From contig CAJQUW010003622.1 in NCBI GenBank assembly GCA_907163375.1, forward strand, positions 558,001 through 622,000: a DNA stretch of 64,000 nucleotides. The letters run 5' to 3'. A program made the translations under genes and the position numbers. Positions 1 to 13,194 of this stretch are shown piece by piece. Origin of the DNA: Prostheceraeus crozeri. Taxonomy: Eukaryota; Platyhelminthes; Polycladida; Euryleptidae. The notes beneath the pieces were generated by a model. That model searched no databases and was not told the DNA's origin. It saw only the letters and a list, made by a program, of their open reading frames with translations. Numbering within the stretch: the stretch's first letter is position 1; the number at the start of each line of letters is the position of its first letter.

Positions 1-225
1 CCCTTGGTCGTGTACTGGACATCGTGGTGGAAGGAGCGCGTCCTCGAGGAAGGCCGAAGAAGACTTGGCTCGCAAACGTCAAAGATGATCTGACGAGGAT
101 TGGTGCGACAGAAGAGGACGCCCAGGATCGAAACCATTGGAGACGGTTGATCAAACGTCAAACCCTCTAGTCATAGGGGAAACGAAGACGCTAAAAGGAT
201 AAAGTAAAGTAAGTAAGTAAGTCAG
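1..225 (+). mobile_element. LINE 3' end (ORF2 C-terminus plus tail)
   Basis: An open frame from position 3 to the TAG at 168-170 encodes a basic tail with the motif RGRPKKTW followed by a D/R/W-rich segment ending in RLIKRQTL. This GRPKKTW motif is typical of the extreme C-terminus of non-LTR retrotransposon ORF2 proteins (RTE/CR1-like groups). After the stop there is a short 3' region ending in a GTAA-type microsatellite at about 201-222, which is how such elements often end. The 5' part lies outside the window, so the clade cannot be fixed. Confidence 0.75.
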
Positions 226-2052
226 TGTGGAATTACGTAAAACTGAATGATTCTCAACATCGGACTGTGATAAGGAAATGATTGACCGTATGTGACTTCA
301 AGTTAAAATGAAAGTTGAATCAGAAAGTCTCAAATCAACTACTGAGAATATCTATCTCCAATAGAGAAGTGAAGGGTGAAATCAATACAGTCAAGCTTCA
401 ACTGAAAATAGTTATTCTGAGGTTTTTTAAATTTCTGAAGTAAGAGCCAGAAGTAACCGATGATGCTGAAATACGTTTTTCCCTTTATCACTTTCTTAAA
501 ATAAATTTTGTCGGAATCAATGTAATCGATGTAACTCGGATAACTTAGAAACAAGAAAATATCCATAGCCTATATTAAAGCTACATACTCATTTTCCCCC
601 ATGTTCTGCAAAACTTTGCTCATTTTATCCCGTTTCACCTAAGATGCTATAGGCCTAACTGAAGAAAAGGCCGCAACTTTCAGAATACCCAAGATGACGG
701 GTGTCCTCAATGATAGTCTTGGTTGGCGAAATTTCGTCCATGAGAATCAGTATGATATACATGCTCACATAAGTAACGGCTTCATAAAAAGTTATGGGAT
801 CCTTCACAACTGTAATAACACTTTCTTTGGCGCGGTTTCCTCTCATGCCATTTCAGAAAGTGTCAAACATGTCACGCACGAGACAGTTTTGATTTTTTTG
901 TAATATATTAGAAATGTACAAAAGCGCTATTAATCTAACTTACCACATGTTGCAAATAAAATACTCACAGAATGAGGATAAATGAGGACATCAAGTATCA
1001 TTTCCTCTCAATGAGATAAATAGAAAAAACTACTATTGAAATAATCGATTTTTCGTTAACTTTTAGTATATTGCTGTATAATTAATCAATTTTTAGTATA
1101 AGTGACACAATTCAACAGATACAACCAATCATCACTCTACCAGTAACGGAGAAAAATATCAACTACAATTTCTTCATTAATTCATAAACTTGAGGTCCCG
1201 TGCGGCGTGCGTGACAATCGAAAAGCAATTATTGATTAATTAAAAAACTGATTTTTTACAAAACCAGGAATAGCATGTGAATCAATTGTCTGTCTTTTTA
1301 AACCTCAATGGTATGTCTTATCCTATCTAACAAAATGTGCAAGACTTTGGAATTGAAGTGCTCGCACTTTAGGCGACTCTGTCATGGAATATGTCCCAAG
1401 GGAAAATTTTATTACCAAACGATCAGTCAAATCATAATACTTATTTCTCGAATTAAAACGCTGAATTGTAGAAAGTACATTTCAAATCAAATCATTTCCA
1501 CTTACCGGAAACAAACACCCCCATTAACATGCATCTCAATCAGGGTTGCGGAAGCGTTTGCGTCTCCATTGCTTCCAGGCCCACTGGAAGCGCTTTAGAC
1601 TGGAAAATTCCATCCAAATTCCTGTCACTATAACATGGGGCTCTTTATGTATGTATACCGATCGCTTCTTAAATTTCATAATTGTGCTTCTTTTGTAGAA
1701 TGCCTACAATACTTTGTTATTGTTATACATTTATGTTATCACTTATTCAGTTGTCTACTCATATAAATTGTAAAATCCATTAATGAAAAAATACATCAGA
1801 CTTTATTTTACGATAGGTCTCCATAACCTTGTTTTATTTGAACACAGCAGACATATAATAGGTGAATTGGGAATAGGCTAAATTACAGTGGAATTCTATA
1901 GAATAGGTTTAAATAGTATGCCTATCATATTTATTTTTGGGTGTCATCTATTTTTTCGCGCTAGTTTTCTGTGCTCCCGTTTCCGCTTTCACTCGAAATT
2001 ACCGCTTACGTTTCCGCAACACTGATCTCAATGACATTGATGAATTGGAGGA
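226..2052. other. No gene recognised
   Basis: Only short AT-rich frames without recognisable domains are seen here. A possible hAT-type terminal word CAGGGTTG occurs at 1541-1548, but I could not find a matching right end with an 8-bp duplication. A short upstream frame at 2053-2079 ends at a plausible donor and might be a 5' exon of the hAT gene that follows. Confidence 0.4.
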
Positions 2053-2130
2053 TATGATAGATTTATATGTTTTAGGTACATTTTTTATTTCCATTATATC
2101 TCAAAACTCACGTATCACTTTCTTTTTTAG

Positions 2131-4462
2131 ATGCCGAAGAACTTTTGCGATGTTTGGAATCATTTCTCAAAAATTACTGTTGACAGAAAAATGAAAGGAT
2201 TTTGCAAGTATTGTGATACCTCATTTGTCGCAAACGCCACGAGAATGAGATGCCATCTAACCGAAGGATGTCCAAAGGCCCCACCAGAAGTGAAAGAATT
2301 ATACAGAAAGGAAGTTGTCAATCAGTCAGTTGCATCATCACGAAAGCGAATGAAGATAATGGCCTTTCGAAGTCTACCCACAGATAACGTAACCATAGTC
2401 ACTGGAAGTGATAACGAAATAGTGATAGCATAAGTGAAACCTCTTCAATTAGTCACCAGTATGTCAGCAAGATTTCACGAACTGATAAAGAACCCTCACA
2501 CAGCCAGTCAACAGTGTCGATTTCAAACAATCAAAATCAATGCAGTATCCTACCATTTATCGATGCGTTAGGTCATCGGAACAAACTGAGATTGAGGAAT
2601 CATTAACCAAGGCAATTTATGTGACTGCTTCTCCCCTGATTTTGACAGACAATCATTCATGGTGTGCATTTTTTGAAAAGATAAGACCAGGATTTCAAAT
2701 TCCTTCCAGACAAAATCTTAGTGGTCCACTTTTAATGAAGGAGAAGAATAGAGTTAGCGATTACGTTCGAGGATTGTGCAAAGATTCGCCATCTATTGGT
2801 ATGTCCGCTGACGGCTGGTCGTGTATATCGAATGATTCTCATATTCAAGTCTTATGTATGACTCCAACCCCGTTTTTCTTTAAAAGTATTCACTCAAAAG
2901 AAATGCGACACACTGCAAAATTCATGAGTGACATTATCTGCAATGCGATTGATTAATTTTGTGAATTTTCTAATGTAGAGGCTAAGAGCATTCGATTTTT
3001 GATGACTGATAACGCTGCCAACATGATATCTGCGTGGATCGAGATGCGAAATCGATTCCCTTGGATAAACACGTATGGTTGCTTGGCGCATGGCTAGAAT
3101 TTACTCGCTTCTGATATGCGAAAAATTCTGTCGATCAGCACAGTTATAGCAGAAAATAGTGAAATATCCAAATTCTTCCGTTATAGACATGTTCCCCGAT
3201 CCATCATGCGCCTTCACAGTCCTCTTAGTGTCAAACTTGGAACTCCCACTCGATGGGCAAGCTACTATCAAATGTTGAAAAGAAATCTTGATCTGAAAAT
3301 GCGCTTCGATTGTCAATCATTGATGATAATTGCGAGGCGCCTCAACATCTACAGCTGAGAATTCTGGATAATTCAAATTTTTGGGAACCGACTGACGAAG
3401 TGGCTTCTCTTCTTCGACCTATTTCGCATGCCATCGGTGCTGCTGAGGAAACATAGATCAAAACAGCTCTTCAAAACCAATCGTTCTTATCAGAATGCGA
3501 AGCAGCAAGGATTCTGTCAGCTTTTGACAAACGGAAAAAATTTTGTCTCTCAAACTTGCATTTCGCTGCAAACTTGCTGGATCCGCGATTCCGAGGTCGA
3601 ACATTGTCTGAATTTCAGTTGGTAACAGAAGATGAGATCTTAAGGTTGGCAAACCTTGAAAAGCTGCGAGTCGACGACGTAACAACTGACCTGTTGGAAT
3701 ATAAAACGAAGTCAGGTAATATATTCAACAGTGCGAGGCACATCTGGCAAATATGGTATCATACGCTACTGATCCTGTCTTATGGTGGCAAGGGAATTGT
3801 TCGAGTCGAGCCTTGATGAAAGTTGCTGTGATTCTTTTGACTATGTGCGCCACGAGTGCTGCAACCGAGTGTTCAAACAAAGGATTTGGGTTACAATAAA
3901 CAAAGCTTAGAAATAGATTATCAGATGAACATGCAGCAGATTTAACCTACGTCGCTTACAACTTGAAGATGAAACAGCGCGCTGGACAACAAAAAAGAGG
4001 AGCAAGTAAATCCCAATTGATTTACCACAAGAATGGACAGGTTGTTATAATCCAAGAGGCAAATTTCGATGATGCCAAGAGTGATAGCGAAAACGAAAAT
4101 TCTTCAGACGAAGAACAATGTGACATGGACATCGGGGATTTTCCAGATGAAGATTTGTCCATACCTGTACCATCCGGGACGTTCGTTGCCGCCAAAATAT
4201 TTGAAACGGTGAAATCTAGGCCGTCCCTAAGACACAAAGTCTTCATTGGAAAAATTGCTGAAAGTCTTGATAATGACGAGTATTTGGTTTCTTTCCTTAG
4301 AATGAACAAGTTCGGAATTTATGTTTTTCCTGAAGTAGAGGATACCAGGACAGGAAAGAAATAAGACGTTTAAAAGAACCTGCACATACAAGGCGCGGTG
4401 GTTATGTATTTACAGCTGAAGATATTGAGGAAGTGGTCTCAAAGTTGACAGCATGTTTATAA
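2131..4462 (+). pseudogene. Decayed hAT transposase with BED finger and C-terminal extension
   Basis: Successive pieces show the hAT layout. A BED-type zinc finger lies at 2131-2290 (W-x-HF, CKYC, HLTEGC). A DUF659-like segment at 2540-3110 has ADGWS, the TDNAAN word and a GCLAH word. A central part at 3116-3780 includes TPTRWAS and LLDPRFRG. The hAT dimerisation domain lies at about 3813-3970 (CATSAATE, then KLRNRLSDEHAADLTYVAYN). The last domain continues into an acidic linker and a small FVAAKIF/YLVSFLR/FPEVED domain that ends at a TAA at 4460-4462. At least three frames are used. In-frame stops occur near 2954, 3095 and 3897, and a frameshift near 4350, so it is inactive. A TTTAG acceptor just before 2131 suggests an upstream exon. 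Confidence 0.85.
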
Positions 4463-4851
4463 CATATACTTCAGCTCGCAATACAGTATTTCCCTGTTAA
4501 TTCAACAACCCACTAAGTTGGTCATGTTTTCTATTTCGCAAATCGATGAATTTTATGAAACATTTGCCCACTTTAAAATCGATGAATTCCCAAATACGGA
4601 TGAGTAGGTCTTTTGTTATTTTGCCTTTGTCACGAGGTTGGGGAATTATCCGGAAAATACTGTATCGCGTATTTTATGATGATTAGTATTTTCGTTGTGA
4701 GCTGGCTTACACTGATATGTCTCAACCAACATTTTTATGATTCTACCCTTCTAAAATCACAAAAATAACTAATCGAACTAAGTATTGCCTCAGTGATTTT
4801 GCTCTACTGAGAAATTCATCTCCATTTAAATGGGCCTTGAAAACTGGTCAT
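4463..4851. other. No gene recognised
   Basis: AT-rich DNA between the hAT remnant and the foldback element. It may hold the hAT 3' untranslated part, but no terminal repeat was identified. Confidence 0.3.
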
Positions 4852-5542
4852 CTATTGTGGTTTGGTGGAAAAGTGAATTAAGTTCGATATACATATTTCG
4901 ATAGCTTAACGCTATCATCTTCAGGAGCAAAGATAGTGATTCAATCAATATTATGCACATGATCACGAGCATATCAAATGACACTGGATATTACTATCCA
5001 TGAATGTACATGGAGATTGTGAGAGAGAATGATGTTGGTAAGGGTTAGTAGGCTAGGGATGCGGCAGATAGAACTGGGTTACATGGTACCAGTTGCAGAT
5101 GACCTGATCTGACTTAAAGAAACCCGTTCCTACAGAGAAGTAGTCTTTTGAGAACTAGAGGAACAAGAAATCATTCAATGTTGATGAAACAAGAGTTGAA
5201 TGATTTCTTGTTCCTGTAGTTCTCGAAAGACTACTTACTTCTCTGCATGAACAGGCTTCTTTTAGCCAGATCAGGTAATCTGCAACTGGTATGCCTAACA
5301 TGTAACCCAGCTCTGTCTGCCTCATGCATAGGATACTAACCCTTACTAACACCATTCTCCCTCACAATCTCCATGTATATTCATGGATAGTAATATACAG
5401 TGTCATTTGATATGCTCGTGATTCCTGAGCATAACTTTGATTGAAGTACTATCTTTGCTCCTGAAGATGATAGCGCTGAGCAATCGAAATGTATTGAACT
5501 TCCGCTAAAATACAAATACTTACCTTCCACAAAACCACAATA
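4852..5542. mobile_element. Foldback element (inverted arms of about 330-345 bp)
   Basis: Arms at 4852-5178 and 5196-5542 are reverse complements with scattered differences, separated by a 17-bp loop. Outer ends read TATTGTGGTTT going in. Each arm contains CTCCTGAAGATGATAGC followed by a loop, its complement and CGAAA. In the left arm (read on the minus strand) the GATAGC/GCTATC stem is perfect; in the right arm it has one mismatch. The CTGAAGA-stem-GAAA pattern recalls the hammerhead-like tails of Penelope-like elements, but no coding part is present. It could be a snap-back Penelope tail pair or a MITE. Confidence 0.7.
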
Positions 5543-6225
5543 AAAATGTGTCTCCATTGAAACATGTCTGTAATAAGCTCAGTATAATTGTAATATATCT
5601 CATAATTTTATATGATCGTTAAAGAAGCCGAATCATGCCAAGTAATTTCCTTGTATGTTTTTCTTTGTTTCATTTGTTGCATATATTTTTTGGAAAAGCA
5701 AAAAGCTCTACAAATATCATATTTTAGTTTTACCATGAATTTTTTAATCGTACTGTCAATCAGCTGTCTGTAAGGCAGCTTAATTTCAAAAGTTTTTCTT
5801 TTTATTATAAATACTTTTTTATTATCACATAGTTTTTATTCAATGCAATTGATATCAAAATTATTTTACATAGTTGTAGATAAACACATGAAAGCAAAAG
5901 CCTACAGGTTTTGAAACTAAAAGTTGTAGTTATAATGCGGATACTTATTCGTAGCATAAAAAATGTTTAACAGCTTAAAAAAGGATAATTCTTGTGGAGT
6001 TTTTATGACACAAAAAATCTAAAATAAATAGGATATGCTACTTTTAGCAATTGCTGGAGACCAATATTCGGGTTGTAGATGTCAATAATTGCTGCCTACA
6101 AATGTACTGAATAACATTTTCGAAGGTCTACAATAATTGTAACCTAAGCTTGGAAGTTTAGCTGCCATGATGAATAGGTTTTAAGTTAGAATATGCAGAT
6201 AAATAAGTGAAGGCAGCCGATATTT

Positions 6226-6312
6226 CATAAATTACCGTAACTTACCGGATAAATTACCGTAACTTACGGTAAGTTACCCGAAAAATAAATTACCGTAATT
6301 TATACAACCCTA
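6226..6312. repeat. ATAAATTACCGTAA repeat cluster
   Basis: Several copies of AAATTACCGTAA in direct and inverted order (also ACTTACGGTAAGTTAC) end with ATACAACCCTA at 6302-6312. Its reverse complement begins TAGGGTTGTATAAATTACGG, which looks like a hAT-type terminal repeat, so this may be the end of a non-autonomous hAT element. The matching left end was not found. Confidence 0.45.
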
Positions 6313-6315
6313 ACG

Positions 6316-6408
6316 TAGAAACACTGTTTAGACCCCAGGTCAATATAAACCTTAATTATGCATAAAAGCAAGTCTGCATCAAGTTCGATGTAGAAACACT
6401 GTTTAGAC
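6316..6408 (+). repeat. 20-bp direct repeat, two copies
   Basis: GTAGAAACACTGTTTAGACC is present at about 6316 and again at about 6389, with unrelated sequence between. The origin is unclear. Confidence 0.7.
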
Positions 6409-8770
6409 CGGCTCTATCTGCTGAGCCACAGGAATTACGACCAATTTCAATAACCAGACAGAAAGCAGTCACTGCCAAATTCTGAACGTTATAGCGAGCT
6501 AGTGAGTGAGCGAAATGCCATTTCGGTGCTCTGGCTCAGACTTGCGCGACTCATCTTTCTCTCTATTCATGCAACGAAACCGTTGAATGACAGTCGTAAG
6601 TCAAGGAATAAGTGGACCGGTCTCTTAAAAGAATTAGTCAATATCATGCGCTCCTGCAGGATAGGAATAAAAAAACATCACTATAGGCTGTGAAGTTTAT
6701 CAGTTTATCAGATAGAATTGGAGGTCTGAAACAACTCATCCAATATTTTCGAAAATCACCCGGTAATTTCTTCAATTTCCTGGTGATAGAATATGTTATG
6801 AAGATTGATACGCAACCGGAAATACATTCATTCTCTGGACTGTGATCAATTGCAGCGCTCGCATCTTGAAACAACTATCAGATTATTTGTTAGAAAATGT
6901 TAACATGCAAAAAGTTTAATACAGCTCTTCTATTTCTTCTGAGATCTATCTAATAGAATTGATGATATGGCCACAGAAGAAATTGTGACTAGACATGGCC
7001 AAAGGCGAGCGAACGGTTTACGGCTAGACGAGGCTTCAGATAGAAAATATCAGCTCAGCTAAAATTCTGGCCGTTGTAGCCGATAAGATATGTGAAACAA
7101 GAATTTTGAAGATTTCTGCCACGATTGAAAAATCCAATTAATTGTGCATAGCTCTCATTATTTATATCTGTTTAAATTTGCATTCTGAAGGCTACACATT
7201 CGCACATAAAACTTGAACAGATTCAAAACGATTAAACCTAATAGTATGGCACTCTGTGTTAGTATATGGCCCTTTTATATTCGCAGTTCAAGGAATGGGA
7301 TATTCACGAGCCTGGATGAAGTACTTCCGAAGATTAGACACTTTTTATAAACCGGCATAGACGCTTTAATTCCAATCGACTTAAGACAGGCTTTCTCGAT
7401 CTGACGAAATCATTTGCTTCAAGCAACAATATCAATTAATCTATATTGACAAGCTATCGACTCATCAATTACACAGATATCCCTGAAAATTGCAAAATAT
7501 TTTTTGTAAAACATTAAAATCTTCTTTCAAAGAGAAAGAAGTTCGAATGAGACTCATTAAGCTTACTAAAAATAATTAAGACTAATTTGCCGATGAAGTT
7601 GAGCACGTAAAGCACGCGAATTTAAGAAAATTCAGCTATAGCTTCGTTTATGTTCAGCTATACAGAGGTACGCCTATCGCGATGATGCATAAATGTAGTG
7701 GTAACATGTAAAAATGAGATAACTTAGTGAAATCTCTGTGGGAATGAGGTTGGTTAAATGAAATATTTTAAACGTTGCAGCTTACTCGAAAATGTTTACC
7801 CCTCATGTCTAATGTCCGTCTAATTCACGCCCGTCTAATGTCACGTTACCAGAATTGACTTTATCTCATTGCAGCGAACCATCAATTAGAGCCAACGCTG
7901 TGCAAAGCATCTTGCAGTCAAAGCTCGATAATTAAGAGTATAAATACCAGGTTTACTATCTCTTAATTATTGAAAGTCTGAATTCAAAAGCAACTTATAT
8001 AAGCCGCCAAATATACAAAAAATGCCGCGGCCGTATGATCTTAATTGACCGAAGTCTTAATTGTCCGTGTCCGAATTAACGAGCTTCGACTGGATTTACT
8101 GTGTTCATGCGAAGCGATTCGTTAACGATTTCATTCTGTCCGCACGATTCTATTTGAATGGTCGTGAAAAATTGGCTTGCTTTACCTATAGTCAAATATT
8201 TATAACCAGAGGAACACTTTTTACATCACATCTAATTCAAAAGTTATCTGTTGAAATATTTCAGTCAATTCAGTGCTTGGTATAATGTGTAGTGCGCAGG
8301 TAAACCGCTATTAATTACTTAATTTATCTATCATCACTTCATTCGACTTACCTGATACGAATTTCGTTTGATAAGTAATCCGTTCTATCAATATTTTCGG
8401 CTCAAGATATTCCTCGCATTTTCTATATTGTAATTTGGTTGATAATCCATTAATATGATCAATCAATTTACATACGATGTCCACAGGTGTCAGTCAGGCA
8501 ACTCCAAAAGTATACTTGTACATTGTAATGCAGCACAGTATGGTTACACATGGTTCACTCAACTTTTTAAGTAGCCACTGCTTTGAATTGTCTTAAATTG
8601 AAAAACGTAATTTACTTAAATTACAGGTGCTCTATATACAAGGTTGCAAGAGGTATCCAAGGAGACATGATAAAAGCTAAGGGTTAATAGGTTAATTAAT
8701 TTAATAGGTCTGATTTACTTCACACTTCAATTACCAATACAATTGTCATAAAACGAGGAAGTATACTTAC

Positions 8771-8906
8771 CCGATCAGCATCACGGCTTATGGAATAATC
8801 TTTGAATCTGGGGCAATAACTGGTCGATAGACTTTCCACGTCACTCTCTTTATCAGTGTCCGTTTCCATTGATTCAGTTTCAGGAAGATCTGTGGTTGAT
8901 GACATG
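8771..8906 (-). CDS. Candidate exon, unidentified acidic protein
   Basis: On the minus strand a CCAG acceptor precedes CATGTCATC at 8906, and the frame runs 45 codons to a strong donor (CGG then GTAAGTATAC) below 8771. The peptide begins MSSTTDLPETESMETDTD, is Ser/Thr/Asp/Glu-rich, and ends CPRFKDYSISRDADR. It looks like an N-terminal coding exon because the ATG sits just after the acceptor and the splice signals are good. I do not recognise the protein and cannot assign flanking exons. A minus-strand frame at 9478-9747 (containing FICEAISDEHPVLTDNN) could belong to the same gene but has no clear donor. Confidence 0.3.
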
Positions 8907-10624
8907 CTGGATAACAGAAATAGGACACCGTTTATCATTGTATACTGTAAACAATAAATAGGCGGCTTACCACTTATTAACGTTGACTTGCACTGCGTTA
9001 TGGAACTCATCTATACTTGCTTTCCGTTTCCTTCCAAATTTTTGTCGCATAAATAACAATTTCTCATTTGGGGCCAAAGACGCCCCAAATTCTTTCAGGC
9101 GCCGTATGAGTCAGATTCTCCAAAACTTCTGTAATTCATAATTTGCATTCATGAGTGATCGATGCACGTATGAGAATTATCCATTTTTCCCAATGTGGGA
9201 TCAGGACAATTTTTTAATTTTTCGTCAAGATAATCTAAGTTAAGAATCCACCATACAAATTTAAGTCTGCAAGTATGACATAAGCACAGATTCATAATCC
9301 CCGTATTGACGTATCTAATTTTAGCATTGCACTTGAAACGTAGATCACTTGGTTATTAAAACTCAAAATGTAGGCGTGGACAGCAACTGATTGATCTGCA
9401 TTTAGACATGAAGTCAGATATTTCTTTATTTCAAGGGCCATTAATTCGAAAATTAAGTATACTTAAATGACTACGGATCAATCTTGTAAGCTTATTGTAA
9501 TGCTTGTAAGCATCAGGCGGAAAATTCTCATAGATGGATGGATGTCTGAAATGAAGCTTGCCTTTGCATCTTCATTATTATTGTCTGTTAAGACGGGATG
9601 TTCATCAGAGATTGCTTCGCAAATGAAGGATAACTGCGTTGAATCCAAATACCTATCGGGAATAAAAAGAAAAATTCGTTTATTTATATGAACTTTGTAT
9701 GAACCACTATCACAATTTAACTCATCTTGAATATTCTGACTAAGCACAGCTTCCTTTTACGCAAATGCTGACAATTACTTTATTAACCTTATTCAAACTT
9801 TTTGCACATATGGCTTTTATCAAGTTAATTTCCGAAATACACAGTACACAGATTTTTTCCGATCGCGAGGTTTCGGCTAACAGCTTGATCATATAGAATG
9901 AAAGCAATGAAAAACACACGGGTCAGACAGGAGTCGTAATTTCAACGCGAAATTAACTTACTTCTTTCTAATTACTTTATTATATAACCGGATATGAGGA
10001 GACCTGCTGTCCTTAAAATAGCTAGGTCAATTTTTGGGGTACCCACACATTAATTAACATAAGGAAAATGGTAAGATGTTGAACGTGAGCTATTTGACTC
10101 ACTTTTTGTTCGATGGATGAAGTCCGAAATGATTAAATAAATTAGTTTCCTTTACGGTTCTATATCTGCAACCGTTTATGCCACATTCGAAGACCATTCA
10201 ATTCAACAAATAAATTGGGAAATTATTTCAGGGAATTCAGGGGATTTCAGGGGGGGACTACACTCGAAATGTACTAGTAAATAGTTTGATCATAACCATC
10301 ATCGATTATCAAAAAAAATCTGTGGATGACATTGATACTGTACTAACGGATAGCCTATCGCAAATTTCAAAATTTTCATATATTATGCCTACTGCACACG
10401 CACACATTTTCTCTCATTTATTCTTCTTTGCCTACAGCAGGAGCGATAATTTTCAATGCTACTGACATCGTATTTACTCAATTATAACGTCAACAGGCTC
10501 TCGTCTAAGCATTTGCAAGCATATTTGCGTCATGCATTCAATGTCTGTAAAGTCTGGACATCTCATCACGTCTTTTACACATTTACAAACATGTGTTAGC
10601 ATATAATTATTGGTCAACATGACA
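8907..10624. other. No gene recognised
   Basis: AT-rich DNA with short frames. A small hairpin with arms ATTTGGGGC / GCCCCAAAT lies near 9066-9091. Confidence 0.35.
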
Positions 10625-11075
10625 CATTCTTATGATAATCTGGTCTTCGACATCGTGGACAACGTGCAGAGTAACTCATTTGACATCCGAATCATGTTAA
10701 GCAAGTCTGTGGAGGTCCTCCAAGAAAGTGCTTTTGCTTGAATTAGTGACCAGAACGGAATTTGCCATAAAAACGTGTCTCTTTCACTTAGCGAAATTGT
10801 GAAATGATAGAAATAGTGCACAATTCTTGTGATAATCTGGTCTTCGACATCGTGGACAACGTGCAGAGTAACTCATTTGACATCCGAATCATGTTAAGCA
10901 AGTCTGGGGAGGTCCTCCAAGAAAGTACTTTTGCCTGAATTAGTGACCAGAACGGAATTTGCCATAAAAACGTGTCTCTTTCACTTAGCGAAATTGTGAA
11001 ATGATAGAAATAGTGCACAATTCTTGTGATAATCTGGTCTTCGACATCGTGGACAACGTGCAGAGTAACTCATTT
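10625..11075. repeat. 197-bp tandem repeat, about 2.3 copies
   Basis: The word GATAATCTGGTCTTCGACAT recurs at 10634, 10831 and 11028, giving a period of 197 bp. Copies differ by a handful of bases. The third is cut short after GAGTAACTCATTTG near 11073. The minus-strand frames inside it are repeats of each other and show no known domain. Confidence 0.9.
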
Positions 11076-13194
11076 GTATCCTCCTATTTTTGTATCATGT
11101 CATTTAAGTTCTAACTCTTATTTCATAATACCGGGTAGCCCAAGTAGCTACAAGGGATCGAATTGTAAGATAGCCTAATAGCCCTACTATAAGCACAGTA
11201 GAAAAATGTGTGGGAGACACGATAATTGCGAATGGTTTAGGGTTATTTGGGTAGTTTACATAATTCAAGTTAACCTGTATGCGGGATGTAATGGACTAAG
11301 CTGAAAGCCTTAGGTATCTTATAATTTTTTCCTCTTGTCGTAGGCTTTTACATGTGATAGGCACAAATGCAGCATTTCAGTAGGCCTACATATTCAAAGT
11401 ACGTTTGAATAACCTAAACAAGCTAGTAAATAATTTCTGTATAAATAGTAGCTCCAAGAACAAACCCGCTTTTTGACGAAGCATCTACGCTTACATGTAG
11501 AGCGTATCAAGTTAGGTATACCTTCTAGAGAAAATACAGGTACCTAACTTCTCGTAGACTCGTTTACTGATTCGTCCAACTGATGTTGAGTGAGACATAA
11601 AGGTAGACATAATTACATATGTGATAGGCCCTGGGAAAGTTACATCCCTCGAGCATGGGTGGTACGCCGGTACGTAGTTGATTCGCTGAGATTGTCTATT
11701 CTTCCCTATGTGTAATAGGAAATGAATGCTAAGGAATACAGTTTTTAACTTCTTTTCGCCGTGCGTGAGTCGAATAAACCTTCAAGATAACTTTCTAATA
11801 ACTCTCGTCTACCGAACTCGAGTTTTGATTTTGATGGACATGGCGAGCGACATGTCGAGGCCACGAGGTCTTCACTTTTCTCCTCCCTAAACATATTCTT
11901 ACCTATCCAATGCAATTTGATAATGATCCCAATTTGATAATTGACCAATCCAATGCAATATGAATAATACAGGTTATCAAAATGCGACTCTTACTGTTTC
12001 GAGTCTCAATTCAAAAATAATTATTAACCATAATTCTACATTCTAAAGGTACAACATAACATTCTCATAATTCAAGGATATTCCGGGGTATTCAAAGAAA
12101 TATGTTACATAAATAATTATCAATGGTTTAAATTTATGCGAACGTTGAATATTATTTATGTCTTATTCACATACTATTTCACTCAATGGCTAATCACATA
12201 AAAAACGATGCGACAGACGTGTAGTTAATTTGAAAGAACAGGAGCGTAAGTTTTGCAGTTCTCACTCGTCGAAGACAGCAAATTCTAATTTCATTATCCA
12301 TTGAAAGCAGTCGGCGTATTCTCATTGGTCTATCATCAAATTTAAGCCAATTAAAAAGGAGCGCTGACTCTTTCGTATGATTAAGTTTGTCACTTGTGTT
12401 GAATGTTTCATTCCATTTCTGATCTGAAGATCATTTCAAATGTCCCTTAATCCACAAATGATATCTAGATCCTTGATTTACGCTTCAAGCATAACTTTTC
12501 ATTGCTCTAGAACTCAAAACCAAATATATATATATTCATTTTCTTCTCAGTGAAATCAATCACATGTACAGAAATGTTAAAGTTTTACAAGTTAAAATCA
12601 ACGAATGATGATTGAGATGGAGCACGTGATTCTCAAATCAACGCTCTGCTTATCCATATGCTAATGTTAATGAATGTGAATGAGAAATGAAGACATTGAT
12701 GGGGTGGGTGATAGGAGAATAATTGATGAATCTTAATTGCTGAAGAAGTGGATGGATGGAACCCCCTCTGAATGTCACTCATTGTCAACTTGCTTACGTC
12801 ATTAAGCTGACATTGAGATGTTACAACTGCATTGCAATGAATTCCAAAAGACGTTGAGTGATACAGTCATTTTAAGTCAGTAAGAGCCTCTCGAAATGTT
12901 ATGCGTCTTATAATACGGGCGTAAAATAATAAGTCACCGCACCTACAGACAATCTGATTCATACATTCTAACCATATTCTAAGTCATTGATCTCTTTGAG
13001 CGCCCTCTACAATACTTTTCATAATTTGCATTTCATATGATTTTATTGCAATATATATAACTTTCAGAAACTGCAATTTTTCAGTTTATATATAAATCGT
13101 AATAGTTTTATATCATCAAATTATAAATTGCACTATTTCTGTATTATCGGATATATATTGCAATTTTTCCGCAATTTTGTCAACCAGTGTGGCC
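11076..13194. other. No gene recognised
   Basis: AT-rich, with scattered short frames. One minus-strand frame (11745-11948) has a charged C-terminus but no recognisable motif and no supporting splice signals. Confidence 0.35.

Larger units (their letters stand above)
5543..8770. other. Gene-free stretch with minor repeats
   Basis: No convincing coding region is seen. It contains the ACCGTAA repeat cluster (6226-6312) and the 20-bp direct repeat (6316/6389) listed separately. Confidence 0.4.

Noticed and set aside
1541-6312. hAT element bounded by CAGGGTTG and CAACCCTA
   Set aside because: The flanking 8-mers (ATCTCAAT and ACGTAGAA) do not match, and the subterminal sequences differ.
10634-11075. 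CRISPR-like array
   Set aside because: There are only 2.3 long adjacent units with no spacers, in a eukaryotic setting; it is an ordinary tandem repeat.
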